A DNA stretch of 64,000 nucleotides from Dyadobacter sediminis (GCF_005860765.1 NZ_VCEI01000028.1:1-64000); one strand, 5' to 3'; positions 25,801 through 36,335 are shown, numbered from the stretch's first letter. Notes: a model not told the origin generated them from the letters alone. Numbers and translations: made by a program.

Positions 25801-28701
25801 TTATTCCGCTATGAGTACTTTCAGCACTTCGGTTTCAAATTTCGAGCTTATTTTCAGCAGATAAATACCCTTTTCCAGCGTTAGTCCCGACAGGTCTATA
25901 TGCTTCTGAGCAGATGCGGTACTTTGCCCCAAGGCCTTCACGGGGTAAGATCTTCCGGACTGGCTGATCATCTGCATCGAAACGGGCCCTTCATGCTTTG
26001 GTGAAAGGCTCAGTGTAAACTGCTTTCTGACCGGATTAGGGTACACAGCAGATTTGGCGGCCTGCCTATCCTCAGAGGTGATTTCTTCACTGGCAATCCG
26101 GGTTGTCTGCAGACTTGGCCTGGCTGCGGCATTGGTTGTGATCACCAGCTGCGGGGCATTGCCGGAGGGGTTTTCCCTGCTATGGAAGTCCAGTCTGATG
26201 TTTCTTACAGTTGAGCCAATGTACCAGCTACTAAGGCCAAAACTTACAAAGGGATCATTGGCGACTAGTTCTTGCACAAAACTGGTTACATCCAGCTCAT
26301 AATACTTTGCTTCATTGTTAACACTTACGCCCGAAATCTGCACATATCGGAAAGCAGGAGCAGTGTTGCCGTTGATCTGTGTTTCACTCCAGTTATCCTG
26401 GTCAACTCCATAAGCGTACAGTTTGACCCCGGATGTATTTTCAGCATTGTATCCATAAACCCGCAGCTTTGCAGAAGTAACCTGGCTGGCTTCCATGGAT
26501 GGAAACTTCAGATAAGACCGGCGGCCAAGTATGTTAGGGTTGTCCTCTGTATCTTTGACGATCAGCAAGGGGGATGTGCCAAAATTTTCATATGAGTATT
26601 CCTGTATATAGGCATCCTCTACCGGGGATATCACCACCGTTCTGCGGGTGTACTCGGAACGGGGAATTACCTCGATGGCTGCAACCGTGGGCAGGTTGGC
26701 CGCGCCACTTGAAAAATCAATGTTCAGCTGCCCGTCTGAGACAGTCACCCTAAACTCTTCTTCCACCGCAGTCAATGCACCTTGTGCTTTGGTGAAAATA
26801 TCATAGTCGGTCAGCTTGCGGCTTGCTTCGATATCCACATGAAAAAGCCTTTGCCCGGGCCCTGCATGCCTTCCGCCCGGAATGCCAAACCAGATCTCGG
26901 CAAAATGCAGCACCACCACGTACTCGCCATTGACAACGGGTATGTTGTAGCCGAAAGATGCTGCACTCCGCTCGGAGCGGTAAAGCACATCCTCACTGGT
27001 ATATTTAATGTTTTGAGAAGCAATAGCATTGACCCGGTCGGTACCGGTATAGTATTGATCTGCGGTAAATACGCGGCCATCCGAGGTAATGGAACGTTCT
27101 CCGCCCGCATTGATCCGGACCGTGGTAAGTTGATTGGCATCTGTTACTGTAAGCTCCACTACAAGGGTGGCACTGCGGTACCCGGCCGCAGCTGCTGTCA
27201 CCGTGTCCGTGTAGCTGCCCGGCGTGAGACCTGTTGCATCCACACCGAAATGCAATGCCCCCAACCCAGGTTCGGGAAGCGTGAGCCAGGAGCTGTTTAA
27301 GGATTTTGTAAGTGTCGGCTCAGGGGACCCGCTGCCTGCTATCAGGGTAGCCGGTTGTGTTGCCCCTACGGATCCTGCCACAGCTGAAAACCGGATTGTA
27401 CCCGGTGTAAAGCTCAACCGCTTTCTGGCCGGCTCGGGTGCCAGCTTTACCAGCCAGATATCTCCCTCATAGAAATCAACCGGTTCGGATTTGTCCACAC
27501 CAACCGGTGAAAGAGAAACGCCGCCGAGTATATAGCCGCCATCACGGGTCTGCTGCATGGAAGCAAGTGCATCCTTTCCGGTACCGCCTATGGTTTTGTC
27601 CCAATGCCTGATGCCATCCCGGTCTACTTTTACAATCCAGTAATCCTCTGAGTTGCGGGCATCTTCGCTCTTTTCCTTACCCTTGTTGGCGCTGGACCGC
27701 CCTGCGATTAGATAGCCATTATCGCTGGTTAAGCTAAGTGCGTAAGCGTCTGTGATAGCGAACCCTCTGCCTCGATAAGTTTTGTACCAGATCGGGTTTC
27801 CTGTATGGTCAAGCTTCAAAAGGATAAATGACTTTCTAGAAGCATAAGTTCTGAGTGTCAGCACATAATCCCCTTCGGGCGTCTGCCGGATGGCAGTCGG
27901 AATTTGATCAAGTGTGTACTCCAGTACTTTGCTCCATTCCGTTGTTCCGTCTGTGGCTACTTTAATGACTTCCGTTAGATGTTCTGTATCCCCTGGAATA
28001 GAGCGCCAATAGCTACTGGCTATAACGTAGCCGCCATCTTGTGTGACATCCATGGTAAAATCACCCTCGCCTTCTTTTGGATTTTGTGATCCCGTGGTTT
28101 TATCCCATTCGATGATCCCTTCGGCATTCACCTTGACCAGCCAGACCCTGCCATTCAGGTTACTTTCTGATTTATCCGCTCCGACCCCGGAGTCAGACAA
28201 ACCAACAAGGATAAATCCTCCATCAGCTGTGGACTTTGCCTCACGAAGCATGTCACTTCCGGTGCCGCCTATGGTCCTGTCCCAGAGTTTTGAACCATCT
28301 GCCGCAATTTTGATAATCCAGTAGTCACCATAGTAACCTCCATTGATTGCCCTGTCGTTCTCGCTTTTGTCACCAGCCGCATTGGAGCGGGAAGTACCGG
28401 CCAGCAGGTAGCCGCCATCCGGGGTTGGGATAATTTCGGCAAGTTCTTCAGTGTACTGAGCCACAAACGACTTCTCCCATTGCTTGGTCCCGGTAGCTGA
28501 TAATTTAAATACCATGATACTGTGACCATCCTGATCGTTTAAAGATGCACCTGCAATATAACCATCATCCAGGGTCTGCTTTACTGTATTGAATTCATAG
28601 TACTGCAAATCTTCGGAACTCACTATTTTATCCCACTGGATGGCTGGCTGCGCGAGTATGCTGCCGGGTAAAAAAAGAAGGGCACAAACCAGTCCATGCA
28701 T
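25801..28701 (-). CDS. T9SS surface protein: seven-repeat propeller, malectin and CBM96/DNRLRE-like domains
   Basis: About 966 residues from MHGLVCALLFLPGSILAQ, a clean signal peptide; an ATG at 28815 would add 38 residues before it and is the alternative. After the signal come seven units of a ~60-residue repeat (WDKTIGG...DGGYILGG...DYWIVK). A malectin-like domain follows (VRINAGGERSITSDGRVFTA, with VVLHFAEIWFG and HVDIEASRKL). Next is a CBM96/DNRLRE-like domain (ISPVEDAYIQEYSYENFGTS, SYLKFP, LVITT). The C-terminus is a type A T9SS sorting domain (AVYPNPVRKQF, ending FETEVLKVLIAE). It is probably a cell-surface glycan-binding protein, by inference from the domains. It has the same layout as the gene at 33443. 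Confidence 0.88.
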   Translation of the reverse strand: MHGLVCALLFLPGSILAQPAIQWDKIVSSEDLQYYEFNTVKQTLDDGYIAGASLNDQDGHSIMVFKLSATGTKQWEKSFVAQYTEELAEIIPTPDGGYLLAGTSRSNAAGDKSENDRAINGGYYGDYWIIKIAADGSKLWDRTIGGTGSDMLREAKSTADGGFILVGLSDSGVGADKSESNLNGRVWLVKVNAEGIIEWDKTTGSQNPKEGEGDFTMDVTQDGGYVIASSYWRSIPGDTEHLTEVIKVATDGTTEWSKVLEYTLDQIPTAIRQTPEGDYVLTLRTYASRKSFILLKLDHTGNPIWYKTYRGRGFAITDAYALSLTSDNGYLIAGRSSANKGKEKSEDARNSEDYWIVKVDRDGIRHWDKTIGGTGKDALASMQQTRDGGYILGGVSLSPVGVDKSEPVDFYEGDIWLVKLAPEPARKRLSFTPGTIRFSAVAGSVGATQPATLIAGSGSPEPTLTKSLNSSWLTLPEPGLGALHFGVDATGLTPGSYTDTVTAAAAGYRSATLVVELTVTDANQLTTVRINAGGERSITSDGRVFTADQYYTGTDRVNAIASQNIKYTSEDVLYRSERSAASFGYNIPVVNGEYVVVLHFAEIWFGIPGGRHAGPGQRLFHVDIEASRKLTDYDIFTKAQGALTAVEEEFRVTVSDGQLNIDFSSGAANLPTVAAIEVIPRSEYTRRTVVISPVEDAYIQEYSYENFGTSPLLIVKDTEDNPNILGRRSYLKFPSMEASQVTSAKLRVYGYNAENTSGVKLYAYGVDQDNWSETQINGNTAPAFRYVQISGVSVNNEAKYYELDVTSFVQELVANDPFVSFGLSSWYIGSTVRNIRLDFHSRENPSGNAPQLVITTNAAARPSLQTTRIASEEITSEDRQAAKSAVYPNPVRKQFTLSLSPKHEGPVSMQMISQSGRSYPVKALGQSTASAQKHIDLSGLTLEKGIYLLKISSKFETEVLKVLIAE

Positions 28702-28815
28702 TGCCAGACTGTTTTTGTTTAAACCAGGGATTGCCTTTGCCCTGTTGGTAAGTGTTGTAAAATAAAAGCAGGCGACTTTCAGGTACGTACACCAGGCAGG
28801 TAAAGAAACACGCAT

Positions 28816-29509
28816 AAAGTAGATCTGTTTTCTAAAGTGAGTAGTTAATTGATTATGAGTACTATTCTGAAACCGGGTATACTAAAATTAACCCTGGTAT
28901 ACATGTAAGTTACACGATAGCCAAACTTACTATAAGTATTTACAAGCCAGCTACATTACTTAGTTGAAAAACGATGCCAGTTAAAAACCTGCTTTGCTCA
29001 GGCAGCCGGGCTCATACATATAGAGCTGTAAAAAGGGGAATGTTCTCAAAGATGGCAATGAATAATTATTCTGATCATCAAGGATAACAAGAAGGTTGGA
29101 TTAGATTTCTTATACAGGATTATAAAACAGTTGGCATACTGCCATATTAATGGGGAATTTGGATCAAATCAACAGGCTAACAAACCTTTTTTTATAAATC
29201 AAAAATCGTTTGAAGGATTGATTATCAATTACTTAAATTGTTCTATAACACTTATTATGTTGAATAAGGCTTCCGATAAAGTGCAGATTAGGGATTTACA
29301 TTCACCATAATAGTAATTAAATGTTAATGTAACTTTTGGGAATAAAATTCTGTAAACCTAATTCAGTAGCATAAATTAATGTTTAAGTATACATCAACAG
29401 CCGTTAAATAAGTGTTTAATCATATTTGTGTATCAGTAGTGAGTATCTGGCATGATCTAATGTGTGTTAGTTACATGCTACCTATTCTACCTGTTCAACT
29501 TTTCAGCTG
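28816..29509. other. Intergenic region between divergent propeller genes
   Basis: About 690 AT-rich bases with no supported gene. Contains the motif at 29335-29373. It should hold promoters for both divergent giant genes. Confidence 0.45.
29335..29373 (+). repeat. Intergenic repeat motif, copy upstream of 29510
   Basis: Contains CTGTAAACCTAATTCAGTAG followed by CATA (29350-29373), which matches 40708-40731 at 22 of 24 positions. The preceding TTTTGGGAATAAAATT is shared with 7104-7131. Confidence 0.45.
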
Positions 29510-32500
29510 ATGAAGAAATTTTTGCTTTCATTTTATTTAATAATTCCTTGTCTTGGCCTATCACTAAGCCTGTTTGCACAACCTGCCATCCTTTCAGATA
29601 AGGTCATCAGCCCTCCCAGGAGCCTTTATTACTTTTTCACTCAACAAACTAGTGATGGTGGCTACATAACAGGCAGAAGCGAAGAGGAAAATGCCGGTGG
29701 TCTTAAATCAGAAAATTCGAAAGGCAGTTTAGATTACTGGGTTATCAAGTATTCTGCCAGTGGCAAAAAGCAGTGGGACAAAACCATCGGGGGAGGCCAG
29801 GCAGATTTCCTGGGAGCATTTATTCAGACAGCCGATGGCGGCTATTTACTGGCAGGTGAGTCTCATTCCGGCATCAGTGGGGATAAAACTGGTGCAATAG
29901 TTAATGGTTCAGATTACTGGATTGTCAAGTTATCAGCAAACGGTACTATAGAATGGGATAAAACAATCGGTTCACTCGATGATGACTCCGGTATTGTAGA
30001 TATAAATCAAACTAGTGATGGGGGATATGTCATGCTGGTAAATTCCGGTTCTTTAAAAGGTGGAGACAAGTCTCAGGACGGCAAAGGCAGTTATGATGCC
30101 TGGCTGATCAAGTTGTCGCAAGATGGAAAGAAAGAATGGGATAAGAGTTTTGGCAGTAGTGGAGAGGACATCTTTAGTGCATTAGTGCAGGACAACGATG
30201 GCAACTATGTAATAGCTTGTACATCGGATGCAGAAGTCTCCGGGGACAAGACCCAGAAATCAAGGGGTTCTCTTGATTATTGGGTCATAAAGGTCAGCCC
30301 AAACGGGACCAAGTTATGGGACAAAACCTTGGGAGGCGACCGTGAAGATAAGCTCAGCTGCCTGGCCTTAACGGCGGATGGCGGTTATCTGGTGGGAGGC
30401 ACGTCCAATTCAAGCAATTCCAGTGATAAAACGGAAAGTAGTCCGGGTTTCAACAAAAATGCGGATTACTGGATCGTTAAACTGTCAGCCAGTGGTAAAA
30501 AGGAGTGGGACAAGCCTGTGGGGAGCTTTGGTGATGAGTCGCTTGCGTCAGCAGAGCAAACTTCGGACGGTGGCTACATTCTAGGTGGTGTTTCTGCCAC
30601 GGCAGTTAGCAGGGACAAAACCGAGCCGGGCAGAGGCCTTCTGGATTACTGGGTTGTGAAGCTACGGGCGGACAGAACAAAGCTCTGGGACAAAACCATT
30701 GGGGGCAACCGTGACGATAACCTTAGTTCTGTCCATCAGGAAAACGATGGCAGCTATACGCTTACTGGTAGCTCCTTTTCAGAAAAGAGCGGCGATAAGA
30801 CCCAGCCACATCAATATGAAAGGGCCACCTGGATTGTCAGACTGGGATCAGATGCATTGCTGACGGCACTGACAGGCTTTGCAGCAGCAAATGAAGGGAA
30901 AACTGCCCGGCTAAACTGGTCTACTGCACTAGGTACTGAAATCATGGGTTTTGAAATCGAGCATAGCATGGATCTCAGAAACTGGATTAAAGTGGGTGCC
31001 GTTAATGCAAAAAGCGAGAATCAGGATTCTATTTCTTATCAATTCACACACAATGATCCCCTGTCCGGGGACCGGAACTGGTACCGTTTAAAAATCATAA
31101 GCAAGCAGCTTGAACCGGTTTATAGCCCGGCAAGAGATTTGTTTTTCCCGGGTAGTTCAACAGCTGAGATTGAGTGGGATAAGACCTTCGGAGGCACTGC
31201 GGATGACCGGATGACAATCATAAAACAGACAACAGACGGTGGATACATTATGGGTGGTAGCTCTTATTCTCCCAGAAGTGGTGACAAGAGCAGTGAAACC
31301 AGGGGACGAATGGATTACTGGATAGTCAAAACAAAAGCAGACGGTACCAAAGAGTGGGACAAGACCTTTGGAGGTAACGGTGATGATAACCTGGTTTGCA
31401 TTCAGCAGACTTTGGACGGAGGATATATCCTGGGTGGCAGCTCGCAATCACAGGCAGGAGGCGATAAAACAGAAAAGAGTAAAAGTGATAGTATTCCTGG
31501 CTATCTGCCAGACGACTTCTGGGTGGTGAAAATTGATGCAAACGGCACAAAGCAGTGGGACAGAACGATAGGAGGTAATAGTGCTGATGTACTTGCCGAG
31601 GTTTTGCAGACAAGTGATGGAAGCTATATTCTTGGCGGAACTTCATCTTCATTTATTTCCGGTGACAAAACTTCTGATCCGAGAGGAGATAGTCTGTATG
31701 GCTCCCGGGATTACTGGATTGTAAAGCTTGCAACTGACGGCAAGAAACAATGGGACAAAACCATTGGGAGCAGTAGTGAAGATTTTTTATTCTCCATGGC
31801 TCCAACGGCAGACGATGGGTTTGTATTGGGCGGTACTTCAGGTTCTTATCCTGATTGGGATAAAACGGATTATAACGGAGCCACATCTAACTGTTGGATT
31901 GTCAAGATTAAAGCAGACGGTACAAAAGAATGGGACAAGGTACTTGGAAATGGGATCAGTTTTAAGGTTATACAGCAAACGGCTGACCTAGGCTATATCA
32001 TTGGTGGAACTTCAAACTATAATGCGGGTTACGAAAAGACAGAAGACTCGAAAGGGGCAAATGATTTCTGGATTGTAAAACTTTCAGCCGATCGGTTGGT
32101 CGAGTGGGATAAGACTGTAGGAACTGCCAGGGGTGATGAATTTAAATCACTACAGCAAACAGCAGATGGTGGCTATATACTCGGCGGAATGAATGCGGCA
32201 GCCGACAGAGGGGACAGTTCAACCGTAGAGGGGTATGACTACTGGACGGTAAAGCTAAGGGCTGATGGTTCTATAGAATGGGACAAGTACATACTTGCGA
32301 ATGGGTTTTGGGATGTGATATCAACCGTGCTGCAAACATCAGATGGCGGGTATATGATAGGGGGTACTTCTGCCTCAGGAATCGGCGAAGACAAGTCTGA
32401 GGCTTCCCGGATTGGCAATGATTATTGGATTGTTAAGCTTAGTGGCGATCAGCCGCCACTTCCCGTCACGCTAACCACTTTTTCAGCTGTGAAAGAAAAG

Positions 32501-32995
32501 ACCACTGTGCTGCTGAGCTGGCAAACGGCATCAGAAAGCAAAAGTAACCGGTTTGAAGTGCAGCACAGCCTTGATGGTAAATCATGGCGTACGCTGGCCA
32601 TGGTGAATGCAAAGGGAGAAAGTATGGATGTGGTTAATTATCAATACGTGCATCAAAGCCCTGAACCCGGGACAGAAAACCTATACCGTCTTAAAATGAT
32701 TGATGCCGATGAAACCTATTCGTTCAGCAAAATTACGAGCGTTGTTTTTGAAGGCAATATCGAACTGTCTATATACCCGAATCCTGTCTCAGAAATACTT
32801 AACATCAATATTGTTAATTGGAAAGAAGTATCCAATGTTCAGTTGCTCAACATGGATTTAGTCTCTGTTTATGATTCTGAAAGTACTCCGGTACAAACAA
32901 TAAATATTAAAAAACTGGTGATTGGATTTTACTTTGTGAAGCTTACTAAAACCAACGGCACTTCACTGATCCGGAAGATTGTAATAGGAAGGTAA
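29510..32995 (+). CDS. T9SS surface protein with two seven-repeat propellers
   Basis: 1161 residues with a signal peptide (ends LSLFAQ). Block one holds seven repeats (residues ~25-440), then a beta-sandwich module of ~100 residues (ALTGFAAANEGKTARLNWST, then FEIEHSMDLRNWIKVG and YRLKII). Block two holds seven more repeats (~550-975). A second copy of the sandwich module follows (TLTTFSAVKEKTTVLLSWQT, FEVQHSLDGKSW) and a T9SS sorting domain (LSIYPNPVSEIL, ending SLIRKIVIGR). The repeat core is WDKTIGG-x-DD-x4-x2-QTxDGGYILGGTS followed by SGDKT and DYWIVKLSxDG. The module order, propeller-sandwich-propeller-sandwich, implies an internal duplication. Closest relative in the window is 36336-39716. 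Confidence 0.88.
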   Translation: MKKFLLSFYLIIPCLGLSLSLFAQPAILSDKVISPPRSLYYFFTQQTSDGGYITGRSEEENAGGLKSENSKGSLDYWVIKYSASGKKQWDKTIGGGQADFLGAFIQTADGGYLLAGESHSGISGDKTGAIVNGSDYWIVKLSANGTIEWDKTIGSLDDDSGIVDINQTSDGGYVMLVNSGSLKGGDKSQDGKGSYDAWLIKLSQDGKKEWDKSFGSSGEDIFSALVQDNDGNYVIACTSDAEVSGDKTQKSRGSLDYWVIKVSPNGTKLWDKTLGGDREDKLSCLALTADGGYLVGGTSNSSNSSDKTESSPGFNKNADYWIVKLSASGKKEWDKPVGSFGDESLASAEQTSDGGYILGGVSATAVSRDKTEPGRGLLDYWVVKLRADRTKLWDKTIGGNRDDNLSSVHQENDGSYTLTGSSFSEKSGDKTQPHQYERATWIVRLGSDALLTALTGFAAANEGKTARLNWSTALGTEIMGFEIEHSMDLRNWIKVGAVNAKSENQDSISYQFTHNDPLSGDRNWYRLKIISKQLEPVYSPARDLFFPGSSTAEIEWDKTFGGTADDRMTIIKQTTDGGYIMGGSSYSPRSGDKSSETRGRMDYWIVKTKADGTKEWDKTFGGNGDDNLVCIQQTLDGGYILGGSSQSQAGGDKTEKSKSDSIPGYLPDDFWVVKIDANGTKQWDRTIGGNSADVLAEVLQTSDGSYILGGTSSSFISGDKTSDPRGDSLYGSRDYWIVKLATDGKKQWDKTIGSSSEDFLFSMAPTADDGFVLGGTSGSYPDWDKTDYNGATSNCWIVKIKADGTKEWDKVLGNGISFKVIQQTADLGYIIGGTSNYNAGYEKTEDSKGANDFWIVKLSADRLVEWDKTVGTARGDEFKSLQQTADGGYILGGMNAAADRGDSSTVEGYDYWTVKLRADGSIEWDKYILANGFWDVISTVLQTSDGGYMIGGTSASGIGEDKSEASRIGNDYWIVKLSGDQPPLPVTLTTFSAVKEKTTVLLSWQTASESKSNRFEVQHSLDGKSWRTLAMVNAKGESMDVVNYQYVHQSPEPGTENLYRLKMIDADETYSFSKITSVVFEGNIELSIYPNPVSEILNINIVNWKEVSNVQLLNMDLVSVYDSESTPVQTINIKKLVIGFYFVKLTKTNGTSLIRKIVIGR

Positions 32996-33009
32996 AAGAT
33001 GGCGTACAT

Positions 33010-33040
33010 AAAGGAAAGCCAATTGTAACTTGGCCTTTGT
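33010..33040 (+). terminator. Imperfect terminator-like hairpin
   Basis: AAGGAAAGCCAA and TTGGCCTTT pair with one bulge around a short loop, about 15-45 bases past the stop at 32995. Weaker than the hairpins after the other three propeller genes. Confidence 0.45.
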
Positions 33041-33442
33041 CAGATGCTATTAGTAATTAAAGATATAATAGCACAGCAATCTTAAATCTGTGATATTGGA
33101 TCTTTTATAGCCCTCTGGAAGTGCAGCTGAGTCTAATGAAGCTATTCTTTCATTCCCTTTTAGTTATTTTCATCAAGCTTGAAAATCTGTTCCAGTAAGG
33201 TTTGTTTGACTTTCATTCTGATCAAATATCAGGAATATTTACATCCTTATTTTAAATATTATTGTCATTGCTGCTTTTATATAGCCATCTATTCTTGACC
33301 CTTGCATAGCTCTATGTGCAAGCCTGTAAAGCCGGTTCTCAAAAGTTGTGAAAATATTCTCATGTGGCAGGCTGTATCTGGCATCCTTTGTTGGCTATTA
33401 ACTACATTACATTCGTTTTATCAACTCAGCATTGACCTACCT
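33041..33442. other. Intergenic region before the second malectin gene
   Basis: No supported gene. The frame open from 33302 is in phase with the gene at 33443 but lacks a signal-peptide character. Confidence 0.4.
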
Positions 33443-36043
33443 ATGAGAAAACTTTTGCTTCAATTAAGCTTTTTAGTGTTCGGCCTTGGCTCATCAGTCT
33501 GCCTTGTTGCTCAACCCACAATCCAGTGGGAAAGGACATTCGGAGGCAGCAGTAATGACTATTTAAGTGCTGTCGTTCAAACACCAGATGGTGGATACCT
33601 CGTTGGCGGCACCTCCAACTCGAACAAAAGTGGCGACAAATCAGAGAATACAGAACAATTCATTAGTCCCTGGATCGTGAAAGTCGATGCTAACGGGGTA
33701 AAGCAGTGGGATAGGACTGTTCCAGTTTATGCAGATTTGCATAGCATTCTGTTGACTGAGGATGGTGGGTATTTATTAGGCGGAGAAAATGAAGGTTCGG
33801 AGCTATTAGTAAAGCTTGACAATGCCGGAAAGGTTGAGTGGGAAAAATCAATTAATGGAGGAGAAGGCATCGTGCTCTTTGGAGCGATGGAAAAAACTCC
33901 GGATGGCGGTTATATTGTTGGATTTTCATCAGCCCAGGCAGCTGGAGGGGCAAAAAGCCAGGAGCCGATCGGATCACTAGATTACTGGGTAGTGAAACTG
34001 GATGCGGATGGGAACATTCTCTGGGATAAACAATATGGAGGAACTAAATATGATGGACTAAAATCTATTCAGGTCGCGTCGGATGGAGGTTACCTGATCG
34101 CAGGCTATTCCTATTCTGGTATTAGTGGCAACAAAACGCAGGAGTCAAGAGGAGATAGTGACCTCTGGATTATAAAGCTAGACGCGTCCGGCAACCTGCA
34201 ATGGGAGAAAACCATTGGCGGAACAGGGACTGAATATGGGCCCCGCATCAGTGTTACAACCGATGGCGGCTACATTCTGGGCGCACGTTCATCATCAAAA
34301 GCAAGTGGTGAGAAAACACAGGATTCAAACGGTAATGATTATTGGATTATCAAATTGTCGGATGTGGGACAAATACAATGGCAACGCTCACTTTCCGGAG
34401 GGTACACGCAAGAATATTTTGATGATGATTTCAGGACATTGATTCAAACAGCTGATGGCGGCTATTTGGCCGGAGGACATACAAGCTCACCAGCTGGCAA
34501 TGATAAGACATCGGACGGCAATGGCTTAAAACCCGATATGTGGATTGTTAAACTTGCTGCCAATGGAACCACTCAGTGGGACAAAACGATTGGTAGTGCC
34601 GGCAGTGATTTTTTATTAGACCTTATTCAAACAACGGATGGCGGTTACTTTTTGGGTGGCCATTCGGACTCCAATGCCAGTGGCGATAAAACTCAAAATT
34701 CAAGAGGGGTAAGTGATTACTGGGTAGTAAAACTTGCTCCAGAAAACGCACAAACCAAAACTCCGATCCGCATCAACGCCGGTGGGCCGGATTTCACGAC
34801 CGCTACGAAAAAGCTTTTTATAGCCGACAAGTACTATGCTGGTATTGACCGCACCAGCTCCATTGCCAGCGGCGATATCCTGAATACAAGCAATGATGTG
34901 TTTTACCGTTCAGGCCGGTGCTCACCTTCGTTCAGCTACAACATCCCGATTGAGAATGGCAATGTAGAGGTGATCCTGCACTTTGCTGAAATCTACTACG
35001 GCGCACCGGGTAAAAAAGGCGGAAAAGGCAGCAGGCAATTCCATGTCAACATGGAAGGCAGCCGCAAGCTGACCAACTTTGACATCTTTGCCGCAGCCGG
35101 CGGAGCGATGAGAGCTTATCAACAAACGTTTCCGGTTACGGTTACAGATGGTGTGTTGAACATTGACTTTCTGACCGGTGCGGCCGACCTGCCCCGGGTC
35201 TCTGCCATTGAAGTACTCCCTTCCCAGCAGCAGGTACGGACATTCACCCCTGAGGCTGATGCGACTGTTCGTGGCGGGATCTATAAAGACCAGAACTTTG
35301 GCTCGGATCAGCTGCTCGGCGTCAAAGGGGGTAATGGAAATCTCAACCGTAAAACCTATTTGCGGTTCCGTGTGCCAGCTGTTGCCAATGTCAAAAGCGC
35401 TACACTTCGCATCTATGCCAATAATCACGAGTCTGTATCCGGGGCACCCATCGGGACTGGCGGTGTTTTGAATGACGCATGGACAGAAAATGGAATCACC
35501 TTTTCCAACGCCCCATCTCACTTAAATCCTGCTCTCGAATCACGTACATCGGTACGAGGAGAGTTAAAATACTATGATATGGATGTGACCGACTTTGTCA
35601 GATCACAGGTTGCAGGTGATAAAGTGGTCAGTCTTGCTATCGTAACGGCATATAACAACAACCTGATCAATATTCACAGCAAGGAAAATACATCCGGTTT
35701 TGCTCCGCAGCTTATTATTACCACGAGTGCGCCAAGTGCCGCAGCGCGCATTGCGATGGAGAACGAGTCGCCTGAAATAGTTGTTGCCCCGGCCTCAACC
35801 ATTTATCCCAACCCCGCCAAAGATCACATCATGCTGGAAGTCTCTTCCGGCCACAAGAGCAATATTGATCTAAAATTGACAAACATGATAGGTAGTCAAT
35901 TTCAATTGCAGCGTACCGGAGCCGAAGGCAGCTCATCCAGACTGAAAGTAGGCCTGCCCGACAAATTGCAAGCAGGCATGTATCTTTTGAAAGTACAGTC
36001 CAATGAGTTTTCAGAAGTTTTTAAAGTGCTCGTAAAGGAGTAG
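33443..36043 (+). CDS. T9SS surface protein: seven-repeat propeller, malectin and CBM96/DNRLRE-like domains
   Basis: About 866 residues from MRKLLLQLSFLVFGLGSSVC, with a signal peptide ending CLVAQ. An upstream ATG at 33302 adds 47 residues of no signal character and is less likely. Seven propeller repeats (~residues 25-430) are followed by a malectin-like domain (IRINAGGPDFTTATKKLFIA, VILHFAEIYYG, HVNMEGSRKL), a CBM96/DNRLRE-like domain (TPEADATVRGGIYKDQNFGS, TYLRFRVP, LIITT) and a T9SS sorting domain (TIYPNPAKDHIML, ending FSEVFKVLVKE). A close paralogue of the gene at 25801-28701. Malectin and CBM96 domains bind carbohydrate in characterised proteins; a similar role here is inference. Confidence 0.88.
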   Translation: MRKLLLQLSFLVFGLGSSVCLVAQPTIQWERTFGGSSNDYLSAVVQTPDGGYLVGGTSNSNKSGDKSENTEQFISPWIVKVDANGVKQWDRTVPVYADLHSILLTEDGGYLLGGENEGSELLVKLDNAGKVEWEKSINGGEGIVLFGAMEKTPDGGYIVGFSSAQAAGGAKSQEPIGSLDYWVVKLDADGNILWDKQYGGTKYDGLKSIQVASDGGYLIAGYSYSGISGNKTQESRGDSDLWIIKLDASGNLQWEKTIGGTGTEYGPRISVTTDGGYILGARSSSKASGEKTQDSNGNDYWIIKLSDVGQIQWQRSLSGGYTQEYFDDDFRTLIQTADGGYLAGGHTSSPAGNDKTSDGNGLKPDMWIVKLAANGTTQWDKTIGSAGSDFLLDLIQTTDGGYFLGGHSDSNASGDKTQNSRGVSDYWVVKLAPENAQTKTPIRINAGGPDFTTATKKLFIADKYYAGIDRTSSIASGDILNTSNDVFYRSGRCSPSFSYNIPIENGNVEVILHFAEIYYGAPGKKGGKGSRQFHVNMEGSRKLTNFDIFAAAGGAMRAYQQTFPVTVTDGVLNIDFLTGAADLPRVSAIEVLPSQQQVRTFTPEADATVRGGIYKDQNFGSDQLLGVKGGNGNLNRKTYLRFRVPAVANVKSATLRIYANNHESVSGAPIGTGGVLNDAWTENGITFSNAPSHLNPALESRTSVRGELKYYDMDVTDFVRSQVAGDKVVSLAIVTAYNNNLINIHSKENTSGFAPQLIITTSAPSAAARIAMENESPEIVVAPASTIYPNPAKDHIMLEVSSGHKSNIDLKLTNMIGSQFQLQRTGAEGSSSRLKVGLPDKLQAGMYLLKVQSNEFSEVFKVLVKE

Positions 36044-36062
36044 TTAGGCATTAATAGCATAG

Positions 36063-36108
36063 AAACGAGAAAGCCGCCTATCCCAACGAATAAGCGGCTT
36101 TCTCGTTT
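36063..36108 (+). terminator. Strong terminator hairpin, perfect 15-bp stem
   Basis: AAACGAGAAAGCCGC (36063-36077) pairs perfectly with GCGGCTTTCTCGTTT (36094-36108) around a 16-base loop, 20 bases after the stop at 36043. Confidence 0.85.
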
Positions 36109-36234
36109 ACAAAATGTTGTTGAGGTATGTCAAGATATTTTCATACTCCTAAAAGCTTATATACAAAGCTCTTTTAAGGCAGTTTCGTTTGTTGTATAAC
36201 AATATGTTATGTTAAATTCATTATATATCCTTGT

Positions 36235-36275
36235 AACTTTAAACCACCAAATTATAAACCTGGTGGTTTAAAGTT
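36235..36275 (-). terminator. Strong terminator hairpin, perfect 15-bp stem
   Basis: AACTTTAAACCACCA (36235-36249) pairs perfectly with TGGTGGTTTAAAGTT (36261-36275) around an 11-base loop. It lies 60 bases past the minus-strand stop at 36336. Together with the hairpin at 36063 it insulates the convergent gene pair. Confidence 0.75.
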
Positions 36276-36335
36276 TCTTGTATTAAAGGCATCAAGCTGT
36301 TATACTTTCAGTTTTATAAGTATGATATAAAAGTT

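Noticed and set aside
33302-33442. N-terminal extension of the malectin/propeller gene
   Set aside because: A clean signal peptide starts at 33443; the extension would bury it behind 47 residues.
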